Program-made: the position numbers and the translations under genes
DNA from: Sphaerisporangium sp. TRM90804
Lineage (GTDB): Bacteria > Actinomycetota > Actinomycetes > Streptosporangiales > Streptosporangiaceae
Length of the DNA: 64,000 nt
Assembly: GCF_029846175.1 (NCBI RefSeq)
Contig: NZ_JARWAC010000011.1
Coordinates: 248,001 to 312,000, forward strand
Reading direction: 5' to 3'
Part shown: positions 1 to 8,026 of the stretch, piece by piece
Position numbering within the stretch: the first letter of the stretch is position 1
Layout: the number at the start of each line of letters is the position of its first letter
Notes under the pieces: generated by a model
Databases searched by the model: none
Told to the model about the DNA's origin: nothing
The model's input: only the letters and a program-made list of their open reading frames with translations

Positions 1-155
1 TCCTCCCGTTCGGGGGGCCACGAGGGGCGAAAAGGGGACTGGCTTGGGGGTCCCGCGCTGATCCGTTCGCTGTTTGTCTTGCCGTCAGGCAACCAAGGTA
101 CGTCAGACCGCCTTCCGCCGTAGGGAGCGCGGGCGCAACCAAGGAGATGGCGACG

Positions 156-347
156 GTGACCCGGCCAGTCGAGACGAGTGAGGCGGCCCCCTGTTCCTTA
201 TGCCGGGGGCGTGGCAAGAAGCTGTGCAACTCCAGGCGGGGGCTGTTGCTTCCCGTTGACGAGGGCGACGGCCACGTCCGTGAGGAACGCGACTGTTTGG
301 ACTGTCTCGGCACGGGTGAGCAGGGGACGGTTTCCCGCTCAGCGTGA
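156..347 (+). CDS. Small double-CxxC zinc-binding-like protein
   Basis: A protein of about 63 residues with two cysteine motifs, CSLCRGRG near the N-terminus and DCLDCLGTG near the C-terminus. The CxxCxGxG pattern resembles the DnaJ zinc-finger repeat. An AAGGAG stretch at 141-146 abuts an ATG at 147 with no spacer, so the in-frame GTG at 156 (9-nt spacing) is the better start. It is followed by an anti-sigma-like ATPase gene; such small Cys proteins often sit near these ATPases in actinomycetes. Function unknown. Confidence 0.55.
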   Translation: MTRPVETSEAAPCSLCRGRGKKLCNSRRGLLLPVDEGDGHVREERDCLDCLGTGEQGTVSRSA

Positions 348-432
348 ACCGGGTGTGTCCGCACTTAGTCCACCCAATCGCGGCGCGGCAACGGGGAGAC
401 GCACGGACTTCCTAACGAGAGAGGGCAAGCGC

Positions 433-1146
433 ATGACGACAGGGCGTCTCCTCGGCGTGATTGATCTGATCGGTGTCCCGGAATCGGTAGCTCGCGCACG
501 GGAGTACGTAGGGCAACGGCTGGGCGGAGGCCATCCCGCTCTGGCCGACGTGACGTTGCTCGTCTCCGAAGTCGTCACCAATGCCGTCGTGCATTCGGAC
601 TCTCGGAACGGAGGGTTGGTCACTCTCGCAATCGCCGATTGCTTCGACCGCATTCACGTCGATGTAGTGGATGCCGGTGGTGGCACGGCGCCGTGCGTCG
701 GCGGTGACATGTTCGCCGAGAGTGGCCGGGGCCTGATGCTGGTAGAGGCCATCTCGCACCGATGGAACGTCTACGAGGACGAAGCCGGGCGGACGGTGTG
801 GTTTCAGGTCAAGTACAAGGCCGGCCGGGTCCCTCGGCAACGCAGTAGCGGGGAAGCGGCATCAGGCCACGAGAGTGCCGTCCGGCGCACGGCCAGGCTG
901 GCTGCCGAAGCGGTCGCGCAGACCGTTGAGCGTGACCGACGGCAACGCCAGGCGTGGCACCTCATCGACCGCTGGAAGTTGGACCCCGAAGGACTCGACC
1001 AGGCCGCGCAATCGCTGGGAGTCGAGGCCATATCGGGTGACGTACCACCCCAGGACAGGGGCGGCAGCACAGTGATCGCCCATAGGACAGGCTACGAGCG
1101 ATCTTCCCCCAATGACTGTGCTGCCGCCTCTCTGGGGGACGAGTAG
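433..1146 (+). CDS. HATPase_c (anti-sigma/RsbW-like) ATP-binding protein
   Basis: A 237-residue protein with a GHKL ATPase fold in its first 135 residues. The N-box is seen as SEVVTNAVVHS, the G1 box as VVDAGGGTAP, and the G2 region as GRGLMLVEAIS. The C-terminal ~100 residues are charged, low in homology, and rich in Arg/Gln. The open frame continues upstream to 178, but the ATG at 433, preceded by GAGAGAGGG, fits the family start just before the ATPase domain. Such stand-alone kinases are very numerous in filamentous actinomycetes; the partner is unknown. Confidence 0.75.
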   Translation: MTTGRLLGVIDLIGVPESVARAREYVGQRLGGGHPALADVTLLVSEVVTNAVVHSDSRNGGLVTLAIADCFDRIHVDVVDAGGGTAPCVGGDMFAESGRGLMLVEAISHRWNVYEDEAGRTVWFQVKYKAGRVPRQRSSGEAASGHESAVRRTARLAAEAVAQTVERDRRQRQAWHLIDRWKLDPEGLDQAAQSLGVEAISGDVPPQDRGGSTVIAHRTGYERSSPNDCAAASLGDE

Positions 1147-1255
1147 ACGGAAGATGGGTTGATAACTCCGGCAAGGGGCTTGGCGGATGAGCTGCCTCCT
1201 TTCTTGAGGTGATGATCGTTGGATCCGCCACGAGGCCGTGAACCGGAGGACTCTC

Positions 1256-1280
1256 GGAGGTTCGAATCCTCCCGTCCCCA
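1256..1280 (+). other. tRNA-like T-arm and 3' acceptor fragment
   Basis: The stretch reads as a perfect 5-bp T-stem (GGAGG/CCTCC) around a TTCGAAT loop, followed by CGTCCCC and A, like the 3' end of a tRNA. No D-arm or normal anticodon arm lies at the right distance. A GGGGACG exactly complementary to the acceptor strand is found at 1135-1141, but 145 nt apart is too long for a bacterial tRNA. It could be an attachment-site relic or a decayed tRNA. Confidence 0.4.
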
Positions 1281-1389
1281 CATGGGTCGAGCAGGGCGGC
1301 AAGAGGAGCCGATGCCCGCGCCGACCTATCGAAGTCGCCGATCCTGTCGGCCCCCGCGTCCGCGGGCCGATAGTAGAAGGCCGTGAGCT

Positions 1390-1456
1390 GGCGCGGCGGG
1401 ACATGCGGTCTCCCTGTGTGGGTTCAGGGGTGGCACACCGCATGTCCCGTCGCGCC
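1390..1456 (+). repeat. 20-bp inverted repeat with 27-nt loop
   Basis: The arms at 1390-1409 and 1437-1456 are complementary at 19 of 20 positions, and the remaining pair is a G-T wobble. The hairpin is followed by CTTTC but no long T tract. It lies upstream of the GntR regulator, so it may be a terminator for the upstream genes, or a replication/transfer structure of the element. Confidence 0.7.
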
Positions 1457-1586
1457 TTTCAGTTGATCACTGAAGACGGCCGAGAAGGCTGGTGGAAGGT
1501 GAAGGCATGCGTTGGGGTGACATCTCCGGCAGTCCGGAGTTACGCTCAGCTTGGTCAAACAACCTGTCGGGTGATGGACGGTCGTG

Positions 1587-2318
1587 ATGTCGCTAGAATC
1601 CGTGCCGCCGAAGTACGCACAGCTCGTGCAGACGCTTCAACGGCGCATCGAGGCGGGGACGTACCCGCCCGGTTCACTGCTGCCCAGTGAGAACCAACTG
1701 ATCCAAGAGTTCGGCATCTCCCGGCCCACGGTGGTCGCGGCCCTGCGCATGCTGCGTGAACAGGGCTGGATCGACTCGCAGCAAGGCAAGGGCCGGTTTG
1801 TGCGGGGCCGTCCGGCGATGTCGACGGTCGAGCAACCCCGGTCGGGCCAGGCGTACGTGAGCAGCCCGGAGACCAGCTCGCCGGGAGAGGTGCTCGACGT
1901 GGGGGCGGTGACCGCACCCAATCGGATCGCCGTCCTGCTCGGTCTGAAGCCCAAGAGCAAGGTTTTCCTCCGTCGGCGCCTTCTCTCCCACGAGGGGGAG
2001 CCGTCGGAGATCGTCTCGATCTGGCTCCCTCTTGATCTGTCGGAGGGCACCGACCTGACCAGTGCCGAACCGCTGTCACAAGGTCTGCGAGAGCACATCG
2101 AGGCTCGTAAGAGCGTCCACTTCGATCACGTCCTAGAGCAGATCGTTGCCCGTATGCCGACATCTGCTGAGGCAACCCGGCTTGGTATGCCCAAGAACGT
2201 GCCGCTGCTCGTGGTCTTCGCCTCCTTGCGCGATGCCGCCGGCCGTGCCTTGGCCGTGCTCGACGTGCTGCTCCCTGCCGACCGTCACGAGCTGGAGGAC
2301 GCCTATCCGATCAGTTGA
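1587..2318 (+). CDS. GntR-family regulator with UTRA domain (KorSA-like)
   Basis: A 243-residue regulator. The N-terminal winged helix (residues ~8-72) carries the GntR signature GSLLPSENQLIQEFGISR followed by PTVVAALRMLREQGW. The C-terminal ~150 residues match the UTRA ligand-binding fold. In pSAM2-type AICEs a GntR protein of this kind (KorSA) represses transfer and replication genes; that role is inferred from position. A GTG at 1584 directly before the ATG is an alternative start. A strong terminator and a palindromic candidate operator lie just downstream, before the next element genes. Confidence 0.85.
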   Translation: MSLESVPPKYAQLVQTLQRRIEAGTYPPGSLLPSENQLIQEFGISRPTVVAALRMLREQGWIDSQQGKGRFVRGRPAMSTVEQPRSGQAYVSSPETSSPGEVLDVGAVTAPNRIAVLLGLKPKSKVFLRRRLLSHEGEPSEIVSIWLPLDLSEGTDLTSAEPLSQGLREHIEARKSVHFDHVLEQIVARMPTSAEATRLGMPKNVPLLVVFASLRDAAGRALAVLDVLLPADRHELEDAYPIS

Positions 2319-2332
2319 CGCGGTTCATCGCA

Positions 2333-2377
2333 GAAAGCCCGCTTAGGCACTTGACCTATCAAGCGGGCTTTCTTTAT
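2333..2377 (+). terminator. Rho-independent terminator after GntR gene
   Basis: A perfect 12-bp stem (2333-2344 with 2361-2372, GAAAGCCCGCTT and its complement), a 16-nt loop and a trailing TTTAT. It separates the regulator from the downstream element operon. Confidence 0.85.
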
Positions 2378-2380
2378 GCT
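2350..2380 (+). promoter_or_regulatory. Promoter with palindromic operator for AICE operon
   Basis: TTGACC (2351-2356) and TATGCT (2375-2380), spaced by 18 nt, form a good sigma-70-type promoter. CTTGA-CCTA-TCAAG (2350-2363) is a palindrome covering the -35 element, as expected for the GntR repressor. A second TTGACA at 2389-2394 and a GACAG/CTGTC inverted repeat (2391-2395, 2405-2409) follow. Confidence 0.5.
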
Positions 2381-2431
2381 CTAGTCAGTTGACAGGTTAA
2401 GTGTCTGTCATCCAAGACAGGAGCGACTCTC

Positions 2432-2851
2432 ATGGCCCTGCAAGGCCCCATCCCGGTCACCTTCGACATGGTCTTCCCGCACGGCTGCTACGTCGTCGGG
2501 GAGGTCGAGAAGGTCAAAGACTTCGACGCCTCCACCAACGGGCGCTTCGGCCAGGCGCGCGACAAGCAGTCGGGGGAACTCGTCTGGCAGGTCGCGGTCA
2601 TGGACGCGGACCCGACGCTCAAGCCCGCTCAGAAGACCGTGGCCGTCAAGATCTTGGCGTCGATGCAGCCGGTTCCTCCGGCGCCGATGGCCGGCCTGCC
2701 CTTCACCCCGGTCGAGTTCGACGGCATGTCCGTCACCCCCTACGTCAACGCGAACGGCCGGCTGGCCTACTCCATCCGCGTTCGCGAGATGCGCGGACTT
2801 CTGCCGGCCGCCCCCAAGACCAACGCCCCGACCAGCAAGGAGAACATCTGA
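2432..2851 (+). CDS. Conserved AICE/plasmid protein (SCO3933-like)
   Basis: A 139-residue soluble protein with a conserved element-type start (MALQGPIPVTFDMVFPHGCY) and no membrane segment. It resembles the small proteins placed between the regulator and transfer gene of Streptomyces AICEs, called SCO3933-family regulatory proteins; the exact function is not known to me. AGGAG at 2418-2422 gives normal spacing. Its TGA overlaps the next ATG by one base (TGATG), suggesting coupled translation. Confidence 0.75.
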   Translation: MALQGPIPVTFDMVFPHGCYVVGEVEKVKDFDASTNGRFGQARDKQSGELVWQVAVMDADPTLKPAQKTVAVKILASMQPVPPAPMAGLPFTPVEFDGMSVTPYVNANGRLAYSIRVREMRGLLPAAPKTNAPTSKENI

Positions 2852-3114
2852 TGTCTCGTCACCGCCGGTCCCGCGCGACCAGCGTGATCAACCTCAACAC
2901 CGGCCATGGCCCCAAGGCCGGCAACCATCCCTACCCGGCGCGTACCCCCGTGCTGATGCTCGACTTCGGGGCCACCTCGGTTCTGGTCACCACCACGGCC
3001 AGCGACCAGGTGACGGCCTCCGACGTCGACTTCGCCCGGCAGCTCGCCAGCGAGGCGCACGCCTTCGCCATCTCCGTGGAGCGCATGTTCCTCCGTTCGC
3101 CCGACGCCGGATGA
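2851..3114 (+). CDS. Small AICE hypothetical protein
   Basis: An 87-residue protein translated from an ATG overlapping the previous stop codon. The N-terminus is basic (MSRHRRSRATS); the rest is soluble, with a VLMLDFGATSVLVTTT segment and a helical C-terminus. No known domain recognised. Position and overlap suggest it works with the preceding element protein. The 131 nt before the next gene hold no clear ORF. Confidence 0.65.
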   Translation: MSRHRRSRATSVINLNTGHGPKAGNHPYPARTPVLMLDFGATSVLVTTTASDQVTASDVDFARQLASEAHAFAISVERMFLRSPDAG

Positions 3115-3245
3115 ACGCCCGCAGCACGGACGGCCCCAACACCCCCGTAACAGCGGCCTGACATCAGGCGGGGCCGCTGGAAGGTGCAACTTCCGGCGGC
3201 CCCTGGGTTCTCCCCTGACTCCACATCACGAGAGGTAACCAGCTT

Positions 3246-4673
3246 ATGTTCAAGCGACTCCCGGGGGATGAGACACGCAACCTCGTGTCCACCACCCCGG
3301 ACACCGCGGTCGTCTTCCGGCCTGCGGTGGTTCGAACTCCCGCGATCATCACGATCATCATCCTCGCCTGGCGGTGCCTGGTCGGCCTGCTGCGGCTGAT
3401 CACCGTTCACCCCGTCGCCAAGGTCTGCGTCTCAGGGGCGGTGCTGCTGTGGCGGCTGGCCGGCTGGCTGCCCACGGTGCTGGTGCTCGCCGTGCTGGGC
3501 TTTGCTCTGGTGGGCTGGTTCACCGCTCATCGGGCGTCCTTCACCCGGTGGATCACTTGGCCACTGCTGGCGTGCCGGCGGCGGTTCTGGATCTACCGGC
3601 GGCACTGGCAACCGGTGATGATCGTCTCTGGACTGGGACGTCATCTCAAGGGCCGTGACTACCTACCCCGCCTGGTCCGGGTCGAGTGCAACTCCTGGGC
3701 CGACCGGGTGACGGTGAAGATGCTGTCCGGGCAGGCGGTCAAGGACTGGTCCGACCGTATCGAGCACCTGGCGCACGGGTTCGGCTCGATGTCCTGCCGG
3801 ATCGCGGTGCAACGGGCCGGAGAGCTGACGTTGACCTTCCCGCGTCGTGACCCGCTCGCGGTGCCCATACCGGCCTTGCCCATCCCCACGACGGCGACCG
3901 TTGGGCCGGTCGAGATCGGCGTCCGAGAAGACGGCATGCCATACCGGTTGAAGATCCACGGAACCCATGTGCTGATCGCGGGAGCTACCGGCGCCGGCAA
4001 AGGCTCCTACCTGTGGTCGACCGTTCGTGGCTTGCTTCCGGCGACGGCGGCCGGGCTTGTCGAGCTGTGGGCGCTGGACCCGAAGCGGATGGAGCTGTCC
4101 TACGGGCGGGCTCTGTTTGGCGATCGGTACGCCGCGACCTCGGGCGAGTGTGCCGATCTTCTCGAAGCGGCCGTCTCAGTCATGCAGGACCGGGCCGACC
4201 GGTTCGCCGGCCACCAACGGGCGCACACTCCCACCGAGAAAGACCCCTTCGTCCTGGTGCTCGTCGATGAGGTGGCGTTCCTGACCGCCTACCAGTCCGA
4301 CAAGAGCCTGCGCGTCCGCATCACCAGTGCCCTTGCCACCTTGACCACGCAAGGCCGCGCGGTCGGCGTCGGCGTCATGGCCGCGCTCCAGGACCCGCGC
4401 AAGGAGGTCATGAACATCCGCAACCTGTTCCCCGACAAGATCGCACTCCGGCTCGATGAGTCCGAACAGGTCGACATGGTGTTAGGCGACGGCGCGCGTG
4501 ACCGGGGAGCGCTCGCCGATCAGATCTCACCCGACTACACACGCGGCGCCGGCATCGGATACGTCCGCCTGGAGGCCGACCCCGATCCGGTGCGGGTCAG
4601 GGCGGCCTACGTCTCCGACTCCGACATCCGGACGATGGCGACCGAGTTCGCCGGGGCCGGTGAGGGCCGATGA
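3246..4673 (+). CDS. FtsK/SpoIIIE-type DNA transfer ATPase (TraB/TraSA-like)
   Basis: A 475-residue ATPase that by family would move double-stranded DNA between hyphae during AICE conjugation. Two hydrophobic segments (residues ~35-90) anchor it in the membrane. The motor has Walker A GATGAGKGS (246-254), a WALDPKRMELSYG segment, and Walker B LVLVDEVAF with D341/E342. A later TTQGRAVGVGVMAALQDP stretch matches the FtsK sensor region. The start follows AGAGGT at normal spacing. The stop overlaps the ATG of the next small gene (ATGA). It is the only transfer gene visible here. Confidence 0.9.
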   Translation: MFKRLPGDETRNLVSTTPDTAVVFRPAVVRTPAIITIIILAWRCLVGLLRLITVHPVAKVCVSGAVLLWRLAGWLPTVLVLAVLGFALVGWFTAHRASFTRWITWPLLACRRRFWIYRRHWQPVMIVSGLGRHLKGRDYLPRLVRVECNSWADRVTVKMLSGQAVKDWSDRIEHLAHGFGSMSCRIAVQRAGELTLTFPRRDPLAVPIPALPIPTTATVGPVEIGVREDGMPYRLKIHGTHVLIAGATGAGKGSYLWSTVRGLLPATAAGLVELWALDPKRMELSYGRALFGDRYAATSGECADLLEAAVSVMQDRADRFAGHQRAHTPTEKDPFVLVLVDEVAFLTAYQSDKSLRVRITSALATLTTQGRAVGVGVMAALQDPRKEVMNIRNLFPDKIALRLDESEQVDMVLGDGARDRGALADQISPDYTRGAGIGYVRLEADPDPVRVRAAYVSDSDIRTMATEFAGAGEGR

Positions 4674-4819
4674 CGCTCGCTCACTTCCTCGACGGCCTGC
4701 GCTGCGCGGTGTGCGGATGCCTCGACGTGCTGTGGCTGGACCCGGTCCGCGGCCTGGTGGAATGCCGCGAGTGCGGCCACAAGGCCCTGTGCGTCCCCGA
4801 CGCCGGGGAGGTCGTGTGA
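4670..4819 (+). CDS. 49-residue zinc-ribbon protein
   Basis: A small ORF starting at an ATG that overlaps the stop of the transfer ATPase and ending in GTGA, which overlaps the GTG start of the Rep gene. The peptide has paired Cys motifs, CAVCGC and CRECGH, plus one more Cys, a treble-clef/zinc-ribbon pattern. The double overlap strongly supports translation. Its role is unknown; similar minigenes sit before Rep in other AICEs, and a link to replication or transfer control is inference. Confidence 0.7.
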   Translation: MTLAHFLDGLRCAVCGCLDVLWLDPVRGLVECRECGHKALCVPDAGEVV

Positions 4820-6471
4820 CCGGACCTGCGGACCGTAGGACCCCACGCGCGGTGCGGATGGCGCAACCGTTGGCGCGGGACGTGGTCGAGGCAGTCGCCG
4901 TCCAGCACGGCGTGTGCATTCGTCCGGTGCCGCTCAAGCGCGTCGACACCGCGACCGGCAAATCAGAGATCATCGACGTGCCGTGCGGCGCGACGCTGGC
5001 GAGCAAGTGTCCCTCGTGTGCCAAACAGAACCGGCACCTGCGGATGGCCCAGTGCCGCGAGGGCTGGCACCTCGACAGCGAACCCGTCATCACTCCAGAC
5101 GAACCGGACGCGGATCAACGGTGGCTGGTCGAGTTCCGGGCCGACGTCCAGGCGCAACGCGACCAGGCCGCGTCGGCCGGCGAACCCGTCGAGGACTTGG
5201 ACGCAGCCATCACCGAACTCGATCAGGAGATCAACGCCTCGGGGATGCGGGGGAGCGTGCTCGGCCGTGCCGTCCCCAAGCGCAAGAGGTCGACCAGGCG
5301 GCGCCAGGACGCTCCCGACCTGCCCAAGCGGACCAAGCGGAGCACGACCCTGGGACGGACGTTCACCGGCTCGGACGGCAAGGTCTACCGGCCGTCGCTG
5401 TTCGTCACGCTCACGCTCCCGTCCTACGGCCGGGTGAGCAACGGGGCGCCGGTCGACCCCGACGCCTACGACTATCGGCGGGCCGCTCGGGACGCGCTGC
5501 ACTTCTCCAAGCTGGTCGATCGATTCGTGCAGAACCTTCGCCGCGTGGCCGGCTACGACGTGCAGTACTTCGCGAGCGTGGAACCTCAAAAGCGGCTGGC
5601 TCCGCACCTGCACATGGCCGTGCGGGGCACCATGCCGCGTGCGGAGATCAAGGCCATCGTGGCGGCCACGTATCACCAGGTGTGGTGGCCCAAGGCTGAC
5701 CGGGTGGTCTTCGAGGACGACCACATGCCGGTGTGGGTTAAGCGGGACGACGCTGACGACGTCGATCAAGGGGCCGGCGACTACCTCGATCCGGTGACCG
5801 GGGAGGTTCTGCCCACCTGGGATGAGGCGCTCGACCAGCTCGGCGCTGACGAGCAAGCCGATCCGGCGCACGTGATCCGCTTCGGCACTCAGGTCGACGT
5901 TCAGGGCGTGTTGGCCGGCACCCCGGATGCCGATCAGTGCATCCGGTACCTGTCGAAGTACCTCACCAAGTCCATCGGCGAAAGCCTCGACCCCGACAAC
6001 CCCGCACAGCGGGAACACGCCGCACGGATGGCGGAGACGCTGCGCTTCGAGCCGTGCTCCCCGACGTGCCCTAACTGGCTGCGCTACGGCGTGCAGCCAA
6101 AGAGCGCCAAGCCCGGAGTGCGGCCGGGCGGATGCAAGGGCAAGGCCCACAAGCCCGAACACCTCGGCTACGCGGGCCGTCGCGTCCTGGTCTCCCGCAA
6201 GTGGTCGAACAAGACGCTCACCGAACACAAGCATGACCGCCGCACCTGGGTGCTCGACGCGCTCGGCATCGACGGCGACCAGGCGCCCGACCCTGACCGC
6301 TACATCTGGCGCCCCGTCCCCAACGGCGACGCCAACGTCCCTCCGCTCGCCCATCGCCTGCTCCGCTCGGTCGCCGAACGCCAACGCTGGCGCGCGGCCA
6401 TGCAACTACTCCAGTCCAGAACAGACGGACAACCCGCCGAAGGTCTTTCGGCAACCCGGCCGGCGGCATGA
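4816..6471 (+). CDS. RepSA-like replication initiator
   Basis: A 551-residue initiator of the pSAM2 RepSA type, expected to nick the element's double-strand origin for rolling-circle replication. The HUH-like metal motif is seen as HLHMAVRG (H264, H266), and a YLSKYLTK motif at residues ~378-385 provides candidate catalytic tyrosines. Two cysteine clusters flank the core (CPSCAKQN near the N-terminus, CSPTCPNW in the C-terminal third). The frame is open much further upstream, but the GTG at 4816, preceded by GGGGAGG and overlapping the previous TGA, is the proper start. The excisionase gene follows after 11 nt. Confidence 0.88.
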   Translation: MTGPADRRTPRAVRMAQPLARDVVEAVAVQHGVCIRPVPLKRVDTATGKSEIIDVPCGATLASKCPSCAKQNRHLRMAQCREGWHLDSEPVITPDEPDADQRWLVEFRADVQAQRDQAASAGEPVEDLDAAITELDQEINASGMRGSVLGRAVPKRKRSTRRRQDAPDLPKRTKRSTTLGRTFTGSDGKVYRPSLFVTLTLPSYGRVSNGAPVDPDAYDYRRAARDALHFSKLVDRFVQNLRRVAGYDVQYFASVEPQKRLAPHLHMAVRGTMPRAEIKAIVAATYHQVWWPKADRVVFEDDHMPVWVKRDDADDVDQGAGDYLDPVTGEVLPTWDEALDQLGADEQADPAHVIRFGTQVDVQGVLAGTPDADQCIRYLSKYLTKSIGESLDPDNPAQREHAARMAETLRFEPCSPTCPNWLRYGVQPKSAKPGVRPGGCKGKAHKPEHLGYAGRRVLVSRKWSNKTLTEHKHDRRTWVLDALGIDGDQAPDPDRYIWRPVPNGDANVPPLAHRLLRSVAERQRWRAAMQLLQSRTDGQPAEGLSATRPAA

Positions 6472-6482
6472 GGGAGGGCCAC

Positions 6483-6689
6483 ATGGATCAACTGCTGACC
6501 GTCCAAGAGGCGGCCGATCTCATGCACACTTCGGTCCGTTTCGTTCGTCGCCTCGTCGCGGAACGGCGCATCGAGTTCGTGAAGGTCGGCCGTCACGTCC
6601 GCATCCGAGAGTCCGCGCTGATCGCCTACGTCGTGGCCGGCACCGTCGCGCCTCTGACGACCCACAACGTGACAAGGAGCGTGGCCTGA
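6483..6689 (+). CDS. xis: Excisionase (MerR-like HTH, DNA-bending)
   Basis: A 68-residue protein with the helix-turn-helix of the excisionase family: LLTVQEAADLMHTSVRFVRR followed by RRIEFVKVGRHVRI. It should bend attachment-site DNA and steer the integrase to excision. ATG 6483 follows GAGGGAGG, which is better than ATG 6468, which overlaps the rep stop. Its TGA overlaps the integrase ATG (TGATG), so excisionase and integrase are likely made together. Confidence 0.88.
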   Translation: MDQLLTVQEAADLMHTSVRFVRRLVAERRIEFVKVGRHVRIRESALIAYVVAGTVAPLTTHNVTRSVA

Positions 6690-8026
6690 TGGCCAAGGGC
6701 AACAAGCCGAACCATCGGCGCTTCGGCAATATCCGCCAGCTTCCCTCTGGGCGCTATCAGGCGAGCTATCTGGCACCGGACGGTCGTAGGTGTACGGCCC
6801 CCGAGACGTACGACCGTAAAGGCGACGCGGAACGGGCGCTCACTCTCATTGAGGCACAGATCATCTCTGGAAAGTGGACCGACCCAGAGCGCGGCAAGAT
6901 CAAGCTTCAGGCGTACGCCGAGACCTGGATCACGCAGCGTCCCGGACTTCGACCCCGCACGGTTGATCTTTATACGTGGCTGCTCAAGAAGCACATCATG
7001 CCGTACCTGGGCGGTGTCGCGCTCGGCAAGCTGTCGACGGCCATGGTCCGGCAGTGGCGAGCTGACCTGCTCGGCAAGGGCGTCTCGGTCTCGATGGCTG
7101 CCAAGGCGTACCGGCTGCTACGGGCGGTCCTCATGACGGCCGTTGAGGACGACCACATCTTGCAGCGCAACCCGTGCCGGATCCGCGGGGCCGGTGACGA
7201 GCATGCGGAGGAACGTCCTGTGCTCACCGTGGGGCAGGTCTTCGAGTTGGCTGACCGCGTGGGCCGGCGACCCGTGGGCAACATCCGGTGCCTCAGCCAC
7301 GCACAGGGCTACCGGCTCCGCTTCCAGCGGCACGGCGAGATGCGCACCTATCCCGAGGTCTTCGCCACTCGGGCCGAAGCGGAACGGGCGCACTGGGCGT
7401 TGGTCGACAAGGGGCAGGCCGACTGCACCCATGACCGGCGGTTCCGCGCGTTCGTCCTGCTGACCACGTTCGCGAGTCTGCGATGGGGCGAGATCATCGC
7501 ATTGACCCGCAGTGATATCGATCTCAAAGCAGGAACGGTGCGGGTCCGTGCGGCTTACGTCGAACGGTCGACTGGGCCGCTGGTGCTCGGGCCTCCCAAG
7601 TCCAAAGCCGGGCGGCGCATCGTCGGCATCCCGCAAGCGATCATTCCGGCGCTCCGCGAACACCTCGCCACCTTCGTCAAGGCTGAGCCCGGCGCGCTGG
7701 TCTTCTCCGGGATCAAGGGGGGTCCGCTCCGGCGTAGCGGCTTCAACCGGCTCGCGTCGTGGCGGGAAGCCGTTCGGGTCATCGGCGCGGAGGGTCTCCA
7801 CGTTCACGATCTCCGGCACACCGGAAACATGATCGCGGCAGAGTCCGGCGCGGGCCTCAAGGATCTGATGGCGCGGATGGGCCACGACAACGTGAGGGCC
7901 GCGATGATCTACCAGCACGCCGTACGCGGGGCCGACAAGTCGATCACGGATGCGATCGACAAGCACATCACCGGAGAGGGTGAGGAAGATGACGGGCCAG
8001 CGGGTGTGCTCGTGCCCGTGGGCTAA
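6689..8026 (+). CDS. int: Tyrosine site-specific integrase with duplicated arm-type domain
   Basis: A 445-residue tyrosine recombinase for integration at tRNA-Gly. Order: N-terminal arm-binding module (FGNIRQLPSGRYQASYLAPD), SAM-like core-binding domain (~70-170), catalytic domain with R265 (SLRWGEI), H373/R376 (HDLRHT) and nucleophile Y408 (MIYQHAV). Unusually, residues ~193-250 carry an insert (VGNIRCLSHAQGYRLRFQRH, then TYPEVFATRAEAERAHWAL) resembling a second copy of the arm module, placed between the core-binding and catalytic domains. The start overlaps the excisionase stop. Family lengths are usually ~380-400, so the extra length equals the insert. Confidence 0.92.
   Translation: MAKGNKPNHRRFGNIRQLPSGRYQASYLAPDGRRCTAPETYDRKGDAERALTLIEAQIISGKWTDPERGKIKLQAYAETWITQRPGLRPRTVDLYTWLLKKHIMPYLGGVALGKLSTAMVRQWRADLLGKGVSVSMAAKAYRLLRAVLMTAVEDDHILQRNPCRIRGAGDEHAEERPVLTVGQVFELADRVGRRPVGNIRCLSHAQGYRLRFQRHGEMRTYPEVFATRAEAERAHWALVDKGQADCTHDRRFRAFVLLTTFASLRWGEIIALTRSDIDLKAGTVRVRAAYVERSTGPLVLGPPKSKAGRRIVGIPQAIIPALREHLATFVKAEPGALVFSGIKGGPLRRSGFNRLASWREAVRVIGAEGLHVHDLRHTGNMIAAESGAGLKDLMARMGHDNVRAAMIYQHAVRGADKSITDAIDKHITGEGEEDDGPAGVLVPVG

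Larger units (their letters stand above)
1147..1586. other. Gene-free stretch with tRNA-like fragment and large hairpin
   Basis: No convincing coding frame is seen here. It contains a tRNA T-arm/acceptor-like piece (1256-1280), a small GC hairpin (about 1348-1368) and a 20-bp inverted repeat (1390-1456), before the GntR gene starts at 1587. Confidence 0.5.

Noticed and set aside
1135-1280. Complete tRNA gene
   Set aside because: Acceptor strands match but are 145 nt apart and no D-arm or normal variable region is present; only the 3' fragment was kept as tRNA-like.
1256-1280. Left attachment site of the AICE
   Set aside because: Sequence and orientation do not match the tRNA-Gly 3' end at 8120-8145.
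4498-4815. Rep protein starting at 4498 (657 residues)
   Set aside because: The extra frame lies inside the transfer ATPase gene in another frame; GTG 4816 has a good ribosome site and overlaps the preceding stop.
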